NCBI RefSeq assembly: GCF_001990485.1
Contig: NZ_LBFC01000018.1
Location: forward strand, 276,797-340,796
Direction: 5' to 3'
DNA length: 64,000 bases
From: Thermosipho affectus
GTDB taxonomy: Bacteria; Thermotogota; Thermotogae; Thermotogales; Fervidobacteriaceae
The notes beneath the pieces are model-generated. The model was given only the letters and a program-made list of their open reading frames with translations, ran no database searches and was not told the origin of the DNA. Made by a program: the position numbers and the translations under genes. Positions 45,692 through 54,163 of this stretch are shown one piece after another (within the stretch, counting starts at the first letter, position 1; each line of letters begins with the position of its first letter).

Positions 45692-46460
45692 ACCTAAACC
45701 TGGAAAATTTGAATATAATTATTTAAAACATGTACAATTTATAGAAGAAGCCGGAAAATTGGGAATAAGATTGATATTGTTTCCGGAGTTATCTATTTCG
45801 GGATACACGTATGATAAAGATATCTTGCTTTCTTCTGTGAAATTTTTCAAAGAAAAAGAAGAAGAGTTAATATGGCTTTCTAGAAAGTACAATATAGCTA
45901 TAGTAGGTGGCGTACCTCGAGTAGTACTTTCAGAAATTAGAAATTCTGTATTCGTTGTAAAAAAGAAAAAAGGTGTTTTATTTTACGATAAAACACATCT
46001 TTTTAGAAAAGAAAAAGATGTTTTTTATCCTGGGGAAAAGTTTTTGGTTTTTAAGTTTGATGGTGTAAGGTTTGGTATATTAATATGCTATGAAATAGGA
46101 TTCCCTGAGATATCCAGGATTTTGACAATAAATGGTGCGCAAGTTTTACTTGTACCATTTGCTTTTGGAAGGGAGAGAAAACACATATATGATATTGCTA
46201 CAAAGGCGCGAGCATTGGAAAACGGAGCATTTTTAGTAACGGCCTCTACATCTGGAAAGGGTTTAATGAACTTTATAGGTAGTTCAAGAATAGTAGGGCC
46301 AGATGGTAATGTAATTATTAGTGCAAGAAAAAAAGAACAGTTAATTTATCACGATGTGGACGTAAAAACTTTAGATTATTTTAGATTTGAAGAGAAAGGA
46401 ATCTCACATGCGTACTTTTTAAATAGAAAAAAAGAACTATATAGGGGGTTAGCAAGATGA
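45666..46460 (+). CDS. Carbon-nitrogen hydrolase (nitrilase superfamily)
   Basis: The 264-aa protein has the Glu-Lys-Cys triad: Glu in LILFPELSISGYTY, Lys in LFYDKTHLFRKE, and Cys in FGILICYEIGFPEI. The family includes omega-amidases, N-carbamoyl-amine hydrolases and the NAD synthetase glutaminase domain. The substrate is not predictable. ATG follows AAGGAGGGTTG. It overlaps the ZIP gene by 4 bp. Confidence 0.9.
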   Translation: MLIAAAQFEPKPGKFEYNYLKHVQFIEEAGKLGIRLILFPELSISGYTYDKDILLSSVKFFKEKEEELIWLSRKYNIAIVGGVPRVVLSEIRNSVFVVKKKKGVLFYDKTHLFRKEKDVFYPGEKFLVFKFDGVRFGILICYEIGFPEISRILTINGAQVLLVPFAFGRERKHIYDIATKARALENGAFLVTASTSGKGLMNFIGSSRIVGPDGNVIISARKKEQLIYHDVDVKTLDYFRFEEKGISHAYFLNRKKELYRGLAR

Positions 46461-47197
46461 ATCGCTTCCTTTATGGAATTTTGTTAAGTTCAGTCGCAGG
46501 TATGGCAACATCCCTCGGTGCAATTCCATTTTTGTTTTTTAGAAAAGGAGTAAATGAAAAATTTATAGACGCACTTTTGGGAATGGCAGCTGGTATAATG
46601 CTTGCTGCAAGTGCATTTAGCCTGGTTGCTCCATCAATAGAGTTAGGAGGTCTTTTGAGATTTGCATTTGGTTTTTTCTTAGGAGCAATTTTAGTTGATT
46701 TGATGGATAAGTATTCACCCCATGAACACTTTTTAAAAGGACATGAGGGAGCAGAATTAAAGAGGCTAAGCAAGATATGGCTTTTTGTAATTGCAATTAC
46801 CATTCATAATTTGCCTGAAGGAATGGCAGTAGGTGTTAGTGCTTTTTCCGATCAAGCTTTAAATATTGCATTTGCGATAGGTGCTCAGAATATTCCTGAA
46901 GGAGCAGCAGTTGCTGCTGCACTTTTAAATGCTGGATATTCCATTAAAATTTCTTTTTTTGTTTCTTTTTTGACTGGTCTAGTTGAGATTTTTGGTGGGT
47001 TACTTGGGGCTGGTATTGTAAGTATTTCTCAGTCATTACTTCCATACATGATGGCTTTTGCTGGTGGAGCAATGATCTTTGTAATCAGTGATGAGGTTAT
47101 ACCTGAAACACATCTTAGGGGGAACGAAAGGTTATCTACCTATTTTTTGATTATTGGCTTCTTTTTAATGGCTGCGCTTGATGTAGCTTTGGGCTAA
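46457..47197 (+). CDS. ZIP family divalent metal transporter
   Basis: The 246-aa, eight-TM protein carries the two ZIP metal-site helices ITIHNLPEGMAVGVSAFSDQ and FAIGAQNIPEGAAVAAALL. A cytoplasmic loop includes DKYSPHEHFLKGHEG with several His. It moves zinc or other divalent metal, usually inward in bacteria. Start overlaps the nitrilase stop. Confidence 0.92.
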   Translation: MNRFLYGILLSSVAGMATSLGAIPFLFFRKGVNEKFIDALLGMAAGIMLAASAFSLVAPSIELGGLLRFAFGFFLGAILVDLMDKYSPHEHFLKGHEGAELKRLSKIWLFVIAITIHNLPEGMAVGVSAFSDQALNIAFAIGAQNIPEGAAVAAALLNAGYSIKISFFVSFLTGLVEIFGGLLGAGIVSISQSLLPYMMAFAGGAMIFVISDEVIPETHLRGNERLSTYFLIIGFFLMAALDVALG

Positions 47198-47209
47198 GGA
47201 GGAATAAAG

Positions 47210-48289
47210 ATGTTAAGAATGGCATTAATAGGATGCGGAAGGATAGGAACAAAGAAACATATAGAGGCATTGATTCAAAACACGGATAGAATTGAAACAG
47301 TTGTACTTTGTGATATAGAAAGAGAAAGGGCAGAAAAGTGTGCAGAGATAATAGAAAAGAGGATAGGTAGAAAGCCTGAGGTTGAAAAAGACTATGTGAA
47401 AATCTTAAAAAGAGGAGATATAGATGCAGTTGCGATAGCAGCAGAGAGTGGAAAGCACTATGAAATAACGATGGAAGCATTAACAAATAACAAACATGTA
47501 CTTGTTGAAAAGCCAATAGCACTATCCACAAAACATGCAAGTGAAATGATAGAGCTTTCGAAAGAAAAAAACTTAAAATTGGGTGTTTGTTTTCAAAACA
47601 GATTTAATCCTCCAATACAGGAACTAAGAAAAAAAATAGAAGAAGGGGCATTTGGAAAGATACACTATGGAGTTGCAACAATAAGGTGGAATAGGAATGA
47701 AGAATATTACAAACAAGCAAATTGGAGGGGAACATGGGCTCAAGATGGAGGTGCATTAATGAATCAATGCACACATAATATAGATTTGTTGCAGTGGATG
47801 TTAGGAGGAGAGATAGAGGAAGTATATGGAATAATTAAAAATTTTAATCATCCATATATAGAAGCAGAAGATTTTGGAGGAGCAATAGTAAAATTTAAAG
47901 ACGGGAAAGTAGGAATAATAGAAGGTACGACAACGATATATCCAAAGAACTTACATGAAAAATTAGGGATATTTGGAGAAAAAGGAACAGTGGTGATAGG
48001 AGGACTTGCGGTAAACAGGATAGAAGAGTGGAGATTTAAGGGCGAAGAAGGACATCCTTTTATGAATTTGCCTGATCCAGATACGGTATATGGATTTGGA
48101 CATGTACCGTTATACAAAGACTTTTACGAAGCAATAGAAAAAGATAGAAAACCATATATATCAGGAGAAGATGGGAAGAAGGCGGTAGAAATAGTACTTG
48201 CAATATATAAATCTGCTTTAGAAGGAAAACCTGTAAAGTTTCCTTTCAATTTTTCCACCAACGATATGAAGGGAGTAATATTAAAATGA
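47210..48289 (+). CDS. Gfo/Idh/MocA family oxidoreductase
   Basis: The 359-aa NAD(P)-dependent oxidoreductase begins LRMALIGCGRIGTKKHIEAL and has the EKPIALS motif and the C-terminal catalytic block AQDGGALMNQCTHNIDLLQW. Members oxidise sugars, inositol or UDP-sugars. A UDP-N-acetylhexosamine or myo-inositol substrate is possible but not shown. Its codon use is noticeably purine-rich, with many ATA isoleucine codons compared with the flanking genes. Start ATG follows AAGGAGGAATAAAG. It overlaps the HAD gene by 4 bp. Confidence 0.9.
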   Translation: MLRMALIGCGRIGTKKHIEALIQNTDRIETVVLCDIERERAEKCAEIIEKRIGRKPEVEKDYVKILKRGDIDAVAIAAESGKHYEITMEALTNNKHVLVEKPIALSTKHASEMIELSKEKNLKLGVCFQNRFNPPIQELRKKIEEGAFGKIHYGVATIRWNRNEEYYKQANWRGTWAQDGGALMNQCTHNIDLLQWMLGGEIEEVYGIIKNFNHPYIEAEDFGGAIVKFKDGKVGIIEGTTTIYPKNLHEKLGIFGEKGTVVIGGLAVNRIEEWRFKGEEGHPFMNLPDPDTVYGFGHVPLYKDFYEAIEKDRKPYISGEDGKKAVEIVLAIYKSALEGKPVKFPFNFSTNDMKGVILK

Positions 48290-48972
48290 AGAAAATGATT
48301 TACTTTGATTTGGATAATACTATTTTAGATTTTGATAAATCCGAGGAGTATGCTTTAAGAAAAGTGTTTGAACATATTGGTGTTTTGTATAAAAAAGAAT
48401 ATTTAGAAATTTATAGACCGATAAATGAAAAATGGTGGAGACTTTTTTCAGAGGGAAAATATGAGAAAGAAATTATAGTTGTTGAGAGATTTAGGGAATT
48501 TTTTGAAAATGTAGGTATATCTTTGAAGGATTATAATGAAATTGCAAAAATTTACCTTGAGGGTCTTTCAAATTCTGCATTTTTTATAGATGGTGCAGAG
48601 GAATTTTTGGGAAAGTTGAAAAAATTACAATTGAAAATGGCTGTTTTAACTAACGGTGTTGAATATGTGCAACAAAGACGTTCAAAACTTGCAAGGTTAG
48701 ATAGATTTTTTGAATTTATTTTAACATCGGAAAAAGTCGGAAATCCAAAACCAAATCCGGATATTTTTTACTATGCACAAGAGCTTTCAAATGTACCTTT
48801 GAAAAATTCTATATATGTTGGTGACAATGTAGAGACGGATTTTGAAGGTGCAAAAAATGCAAATGTAGATTTTATCTTGTTTGACTATAAAGGTAGGTAT
48901 AAGGAAGTAAATTGTAAAAAAGCTAAAGATTATGAGGAACTTTATTTAAAGCTCCTTGATTTTATCAGATAA
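48286..48972 (+). CDS. HAD-superfamily hydrolase (YjjG/pyrimidine 5'-nucleotidase-like)
   Basis: The 228-aa protein has HAD motif I YFDLDNTILDF, motif II LTNGVEYVQQRRS, motif III in KVGNPKPNPDIF, and motif IV VGDNVETDFEGAKNA. The helical cap near residues 20-90 fits YjjG-type nucleotidases. A phosphosugar phosphatase role is equally possible next to the oxidoreductase. Its 3' end overlaps the convergent response-regulator gene by 27 bp. Confidence 0.88.
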   Translation: MKKMIYFDLDNTILDFDKSEEYALRKVFEHIGVLYKKEYLEIYRPINEKWWRLFSEGKYEKEIIVVERFREFFENVGISLKDYNEIAKIYLEGLSNSAFFIDGAEEFLGKLKKLQLKMAVLTNGVEYVQQRRSKLARLDRFFEFILTSEKVGNPKPNPDIFYYAQELSNVPLKNSIYVGDNVETDFEGAKNANVDFILFDYKGRYKEVNCKKAKDYEELYLKLLDFIR

Positions 48973-50244
48973 ATCAAAGAAAATTTTTACTAGTTTTGGA
49001 TTAAATTTTTTCCCAGAATTTTCCTTTATATATTTAAATACTTTTTCTTTTGGCCATGCCTTTCTGTATATTCTGTCATTACTTAGTGCATCATAAACAT
49101 CGGCTATGGATACAATTTGTGCTTCAATGGGAATCTCTGAATTTTTCAATCCTTTTGGATAGCCGCTTCCATCCCAATTTTCATGATGGTAAAGGGCTAT
49201 ATTTGCGGCAATTTTGAACAATGAATTTTCAACAGAATTTAAAATTTTGTACCCTATTTCAGTATGAGTTTTCATTATTTTCCATTCTTCATCTGAGAGT
49301 TTATTAGGTTTATTTAAAATTTTATCAGGGATGGCTATTTTTCCTATATCATGAAGCATAGAAGCAAGACTTACAGTTTCTATATGTTCTTTGTTATCAA
49401 ATATTTTTTCTGATATGAGTTTTGTTATTGTACTAACTCTTTTAACATGTTCCCCGGTTTCCAGTGAGCGAGTTTCTGTTATTTCAGAAAGTATGTATAT
49501 GAGTTGGTATAAAGAATTAATTCTTTCTTTATAGAGTATGTTGTTTTCAAGATCTAAAATTAATTTTTCAAAAGCAATGGTGAATAAGTCTCTGTTATCC
49601 ATATTGTTTGAAAAGTTTATTGTATAACTTCTTTTATTTATTTTAAACAAAATTTTATTGTTGTCTTTCCAATATATTTTATTTTTTATATCTTTATCAG
49701 TTTCAGCCTTTGTTATAACGACCGAAGTATTCAAAGTATCCTCAAGAATCCTTTTTAAATCGTTTATAGACACAATTTTACTTGAATCTATAGTATCGAA
49801 TTTTTCTAATAAATTTTTTTGAGAATATAACTTTTTTATTTCAGAGTATTCCCTAAGCCTTGCAATGACCATTGTAAAAAGACCATTGCTTGACAATTCA
49901 CTTTTTTCTCTATAGTCATTGATGTTGTATTTTAATATGATATCACGTGGAGGAGCATATCCTGGTTGACCTGTTCTTATTACTATTCTCATAATTTGGT
50001 TATTTAAAGTTTCTCTAATGAATTTTACTAACTCAAGTCCAGAGTTTTCATTCTCCATTACTATATCAATTATTGAAAGAGAAACATCTTTTTCTTTTAT
50101 TAATAACTCTTTTGCTTGTTTGGCAGAATAGGCACTTAGTAATTTTATACGTTTATTTTTAAATTTAATGTCTTTTAAGATTATTGATGTTAAAGCGTGA
50201 ATATCCTCTTCATCATCGACAAGTAAAACTTTCCATTCATCCAT
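48946..50244 (-). CDS. Response regulator with HD-GYP output
   Basis: The 432-aa protein has a receiver domain (VLLVDDEEDIHALT; phospho-Asp in LSIIDIVMENENS). A middle DUF3369-like region (about 150-245) and an HD-GYP domain ([39 protein letters not shown]) follow. It should degrade c-di-GMP when phosphorylated by the kinase encoded just upstream. Its start overlaps that gene by 1 bp. Operon order is binding protein, kinase, regulator. Confidence 0.93.
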   Translation of the reverse strand: MDEWKVLLVDDEEDIHALTSIILKDIKFKNKRIKLLSAYSAKQAKELLIKEKDVSLSIIDIVMENENSGLELVKFIRETLNNQIMRIVIRTGQPGYAPPRDIILKYNINDYREKSELSSNGLFTMVIARLREYSEIKKLYSQKNLLEKFDTIDSSKIVSINDLKRILEDTLNTSVVITKAETDKDIKNKIYWKDNNKILFKINKRSYTINFSNNMDNRDLFTIAFEKLILDLENNILYKERINSLYQLIYILSEITETRSLETGEHVKRVSTITKLISEKIFDNKEHIETVSLASMLHDIGKIAIPDKILNKPNKLSDEEWKIMKTHTEIGYKILNSVENSLFKIAANIALYHHENWDGSGYPKGLKNSEIPIEAQIVSIADVYDALSNDRIYRKAWPKEKVFKYIKENSGKKFNPKLVKIFFDLSDKIKEL

Positions 50245-51449
50245 TATTTCACCTCTACGGGAATAATTATTTTAAAAATAGTTCCTTTACCCTTTTTACT
50301 TTCAACATTAATAACACCTTTTAGTATTTCTGTCACAAGGTGGTACACAATGCTTAAGCCTAAACCACTTCCTTTTTCTTTGGTAGAATAAAAAGGTTCG
50401 AAAATTTTTCTTTGAATTTTTTCATCTATTCCCTTACCATTATCCTTTATGGTTATTTCTAATTTTTTAGATGGGATTATATGTGCGGAAATGGTAATAA
50501 TATTGTTATTTTTTTTGTCAAAGGCATGAAAGATTGCATTGTCTATTAGATTAATCAAAATTTGTGAGATTGCTCCTGGATTTGAATATACAGACACATC
50601 ATCTATATCTTTGATTATCTTTATATTTTTTTCTTTTAATTTTGGTGAGATAGTTGTGATTATATCATCTACAAACTCTTTTATATTAATTTTAGACTTT
50701 TCATTTGTTATTTCGTAAAATGTTGTTTTTTTTAGACTCTTTATTAAATTTGATATTTTTTGGGAGTTTTTAATAATTATTTTTACAAGTTCTTTTAGAT
50801 CATCATCATTTATTCTATTTTTAATTTCAGTTGCTGCAGAATATATAATACCAATTGGAGTGTTTATATCATGGGCTATGCTTACCATTAATTTTCCAAT
50901 AGCCGCCATTTTCTCTGAAGTGACAAGAGATTGCTGTGTTCTTTCAAGTTCTTTTAAATTTTCTTCAAGTTCTTCATTGGTTTCAAGTAACTCTTCATTT
51001 GTTTCAAATAATTTTTCGTTTATGTTTACATTTTTCAATAGTAGTAAAGCTATGATATAAAAGAGTGCAGATATAAATATTAAATATGCAGAGGTAAATA
51101 TAACTTTTTTATAGGATACATAAAATATTACATTTCCTATAAAGATATTTTCAAAATAAATAGGAAATGAGTAATTACGATAAATTACTGGTAGATTTTT
51201 TACTTTTTTAATTAATTTATTGCCGTTAAAATTAAATATTTCAACGCCAAGTATTTCACTGTCATTTGTGATTAGTTTTAGCGTTCTTTCCAGCTCTTCA
51301 TTATCTAAAAGCCAAAGAGGATATTCAATGGATTTTGTGTAAATTTTTAGTTTTTCATTAATTTGATTTTTCCAAAAAGAGAAATATAAAAATATTGTAA
51401 TAACAGTGATTAAAACAACCAAAAATGTCAAAGATTTTTTATTTACCAT
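50244..51449 (-). CDS. Membrane sensor histidine kinase
   Basis: The 401-aa kinase has TM1 (about 7-25), a small extracytoplasmic domain of about 80 aa, TM2 (about 112-135), and a coiled coil of repeated NEELLETNEELEE (about 140-170). The phospho-acceptor His is in MVSIAHDINTPIG. The ATPase has the N box LINLIDNAIFHAF, G1 DNGKGID and G2 GSGLGLSIVYHL. There is no PAS or HAMP domain. The small sensor and the neighbouring binding-protein gene suggest that ligand is sensed through that protein. Start overlaps the binding-protein gene by 11 bp. Confidence 0.93.
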   Translation of the reverse strand: MVNKKSLTFLVVLITVITIFLYFSFWKNQINEKLKIYTKSIEYPLWLLDNEELERTLKLITNDSEILGVEIFNFNGNKLIKKVKNLPVIYRNYSFPIYFENIFIGNVIFYVSYKKVIFTSAYLIFISALFYIIALLLLKNVNINEKLFETNEELLETNEELEENLKELERTQQSLVTSEKMAAIGKLMVSIAHDINTPIGIIYSAATEIKNRINDDDLKELVKIIIKNSQKISNLIKSLKKTTFYEITNEKSKINIKEFVDDIITTISPKLKEKNIKIIKDIDDVSVYSNPGAISQILINLIDNAIFHAFDKKNNNIITISAHIIPSKKLEITIKDNGKGIDEKIQRKIFEPFYSTKEKGSGLGLSIVYHLVTEILKGVINVESKKGKGTIFKIIIPVEVK

Positions 51450-52812
51450 TTTTATCCTCCTGGAATATTAAATTGTATTTTTGATATATTTTTTCATATG
51501 TACCATCTTTTCTAAATTTTAAAAGGACACCTGAAATTTTTTCTGATAAGAATTTTCCTAAGTAACTTTTTGAGAAACCTACGTAATATTTAAAGTAATC
51601 TATTGGAATGGAATATTCAACATCTATATTTAATTCTTTTGCGTAAAACAAACCAACGTACAAATTTGAAACAAATAAGTCTATTCTCTTTTTTGAAAGC
51701 AGCAACATACCGTTAAAATCATTATCAACAGAAACTAATTTGTATCCCATTTTGAATATTTTTTCATTGTAGGCGTATCCTTTAACATAACCGAGTATTT
51801 TTTTTTCTTTATTATTTTTTATTGAAAAAATAACATCTATACCATAGCTAATAGGAATTTTCGTGAAATATATATATTTACTTCTTTCTTCTGTGTTGCG
51901 TAATGTTAAAGTTCCGTCTATTGCTTTTGATTTTATTAAATTAAGACATCTTTGCCAGGGATATTTTTTTGTTACTAGTTTAAATCCTAAGTTTTCGAGA
52001 GAAACTTTGAGTAACTCATAGTCGATACCTTTCCATTCACCATTTTCTTTGTATTCGTACGGTGGCCAGTCAATTAGAGCAAAATATACATTATTTCCAG
52101 GTGAAAAACCTGAAAAATCTTTGAATATATTGTTATATTCATGGGAATTGTATAATTCTTTTATAGCGTTGTTAATTATGTTTACTATTTGATTATCAAC
52201 ATTTTTTGAAAATGCTATGTATTGTCTGTATCTTTCAGATTCAAATGGGATGATTTTTAGAGGATAAATTTTTGTATAATAATTTAAAATTCCGCCGTTG
52301 TATGCGACATAGTCTATTTCTTCGTTTAATAGATCCTTTATTGCAAGTTGGATATTTTCATAAGATTTAATAGCTAAATTAGGAAAGATATTTTGGAATA
52401 AAGTTTTCGTTTTTGATGAATTTATTAGTCCTATTTTTTTATTTTTTTCCGTTAGTGTTTTTTCTTTTTTTGAAATTATTAAAAGCTTTGTATTCCAGAG
52501 TGGGAAAGTTGTAAATTTGAATTTTTTGATTCTTTCTTGTGTTTTGGAAAGCCCTACAAATATTTGAATTTCGTTATTTTCAAGTGAGGAGAGAATTTCA
52601 GAAAGAGATTTGGGTGCGTTTGATTTAAATTCGATTTCAATGTTGTAGTTTGAAAGCTTTTTGTTGAGTATTTCTATAATTTTACAACTTATACCATTAA
52701 GATTTCCATCTTTATCTAAAAACTTTGCAATAGTATCTTGAGGATATGTGTAAAGAGTTATGGAATAAAAGATAGTATAAATCAGAAGAAATACAACGAT
52801 TAATTTTTTCAT
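51439..52812 (-). CDS. Exported tandem solute-binding (SBP_bac_3-like) sensor protein
   Basis: The 457-aa protein has a signal peptide (1 to about 17) and two successive family-3 amino-acid-binding-like domains. The first is about 20-235 (TIAKFLDKDGNLNGISCKII; QIFVGLSKTQERIKKF). The second is about 240-440 (YFALIDWPPYEYKENGEWKG; AIDGTLTLRNTEERSKYIYF). Such pairs are normally fused to sensor kinases of the BvgS kind. Here they are a separate protein in an operon with a kinase that has only a small sensor region. I start at the ATG with GGGGTGAG upstream rather than at 52842. Confidence 0.88.
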   Translation of the reverse strand: MKKLIVVFLLIYTIFYSITLYTYPQDTIAKFLDKDGNLNGISCKIIEILNKKLSNYNIEIEFKSNAPKSLSEILSSLENNEIQIFVGLSKTQERIKKFKFTTFPLWNTKLLIISKKEKTLTEKNKKIGLINSSKTKTLFQNIFPNLAIKSYENIQLAIKDLLNEEIDYVAYNGGILNYYTKIYPLKIIPFESERYRQYIAFSKNVDNQIVNIINNAIKELYNSHEYNNIFKDFSGFSPGNNVYFALIDWPPYEYKENGEWKGIDYELLKVSLENLGFKLVTKKYPWQRCLNLIKSKAIDGTLTLRNTEERSKYIYFTKIPISYGIDVIFSIKNNKEKKILGYVKGYAYNEKIFKMGYKLVSVDNDFNGMLLLSKKRIDLFVSNLYVGLFYAKELNIDVEYSIPIDYFKYYVGFSKSYLGKFLSEKISGVLLKFRKDGTYEKIYQKYNLIFQEDKNGK

Positions 52813-52914
52813 TAACTCACCCCTATAATAATATTCTACCACAAATTTTGTGATATGATAAAGGTTTGATAGGAAGTGAGGTGAGAACAGAAAATTTAAA
52901 TGTACTTATAAAAT

Positions 52915-52940
52915 AAACGGGAGATTGTGTTCTCCCGTTT
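52915..52940 (-). terminator. Terminator after the amidohydrolase gene
   Basis: The 10-bp stem AAACGGGAGA/TCTCCCGTTT has a six-base loop and overlaps the stop codon. It is followed in the mRNA sense by an ATTTTAT tract. Confidence 0.82.
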
Positions 52941-54079
52941 TAATCTTTGTAAACTATTTTTCCTTCTATGAAGACCATTTCTGCTTTTGCTTTGAAATCA
53001 AAAGGATGGGTATTCCAAACTACAATATCTGCATCTTTTCCAACTTCAAGTGAACCTACCTTGTTATCTATTTTTAATATTTTGGCAGGGTTAATGGTTA
53101 GCATTTTTAAAAGATCTTCTTCTTTGGCACCGTATCTTAATGCAGTAGCTGCTTGAATATTGGTGTGTTCTAAATGTATTACTGGATGGTCACACATTAA
53201 AGCAGCAAGAATTCCATGTTCATTGATAATATTTATGGCTTCATATGTTAAATCTGTGAGTTCTAATTTTGTTCTAAATCCAAATAAAGGTCCAAGTACA
53301 ACTGGGATTTTCTTTTGCTTTAAAAATTTTGCAATTTTATATCCTTCTGTTGCGTGTTCAATAACAATGTCAAAATTAAATTCTTCAGCTATACGTATTG
53401 CAGTAACAATGTCATCTGCTCTGTGTGCATGACATCTTGCTGGAATTTCTTTTTTTAATACTTTTACTCCCACTTCCAATTTAAAATCTATTGGGGTCTT
53501 TGGGTCTTCCTCCCTTTTTTTCATATAATCTTTTACTTTCGAAAAATATTCTCTAATAATTGCTGCAACACCTAGTCTTGTTGTTGGCATTTTGTTTTTT
53601 GAACCGTATACTCTTTTTGGATTTTCGCCAAATGCCATCTTTAATCCCGCAGGTTGTCTTACAATCATTTCATCTACAATGTCAGATTTGAACTTTAATA
53701 TAAAACCCTGCCCCCCTATAGGATTTGCGCTTCCTGGGACTACCATTACCGTTGTAACGCCCCCTGAAAGAGCCCGCTTTATAGCACTGTCACCTGGATA
53801 GAAAGCATCTAATGCTCTAGCATGAGGAGTTAAAGGATCTGAATATTCATTACCATCTTGATAATAAAATTCTCCAACACCTTCTTCAAATACTCCAATA
53901 TGAGAATGTGCGTCAATAAACCCAGGGAAGATGTATTTTCCACTTACATCAATAACTTCTGTGCCTTTTACTTCAAGGTTTTCGCCAATTTCTTTTATAA
54001 CTCCATCTTCAATTAGAATATCCCCTTTAAATGGTTTCTTTGTTATAGGATAAATTGAGCCATTTTTTAATAATACCAT
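52940..54079 (-). CDS. Metal-dependent amidohydrolase (imidazolonepropionase-like)
   Basis: The 379-aa enzyme has the amidohydrolase start VLLKNGSIYPITKKPFKGDI. The metal motif GKYIFPGFIDAHSHIG follows, with later His residues in RCHAHRADD and VIEHATEGYK, and Asp in ALMCDHPVI. The C-terminal strand set reads VGKDADIVVWNTHPFDFKAK. This group covers imidazolonepropionase-related and prolidase-like amidohydrolases. Histidine-pathway genes are absent nearby, so the substrate is unknown. I use the ATG with GGAGGTGAG upstream rather than GTG at 54088. It has its own promoter and terminator. Confidence 0.88.
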   Translation of the reverse strand: MVLLKNGSIYPITKKPFKGDILIEDGVIKEIGENLEVKGTEVIDVSGKYIFPGFIDAHSHIGVFEEGVGEFYYQDGNEYSDPLTPHARALDAFYPGDSAIKRALSGGVTTVMVVPGSANPIGGQGFILKFKSDIVDEMIVRQPAGLKMAFGENPKRVYGSKNKMPTTRLGVAAIIREYFSKVKDYMKKREEDPKTPIDFKLEVGVKVLKKEIPARCHAHRADDIVTAIRIAEEFNFDIVIEHATEGYKIAKFLKQKKIPVVLGPLFGFRTKLELTDLTYEAINIINEHGILAALMCDHPVIHLEHTNIQAATALRYGAKEEDLLKMLTINPAKILKIDNKVGSLEVGKDADIVVWNTHPFDFKAKAEMVFIEGKIVYKD

Positions 54080-54099
54080 ATTTCTCACCTCCGATAATT

Positions 54100-54105
54100 A
54101 TTATA
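54100..54105 (-). promoter_or_regulatory. Extended -10 promoter of the amidohydrolase gene
   Basis: TATAAT on the minus strand is preceded by TGG (extended -10). A TTGTTT -35 lies 18 bp upstream and comes out of the rpoC terminator. The surrounding ATATGGTATAAT is identical to the one before the cysteine desulfidase operon. Confidence 0.6.
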
Positions 54106-54123
54106 CCATATTGTTCGGTATCC

Positions 54124-54163
54124 AAACAAATATCCCCCTCTTTAAAGAGGGGGATATTTGTTT
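54124..54163 (-). terminator. Terminator after rpoC
   Basis: This is a perfect 40-bp palindrome (arm AAACAAATATCCCCCTCTTT) beginning in the rpoC stop codon. The GC-rich core CCCCCTC/GAGGGGG makes a stable hairpin. Confidence 0.88.
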
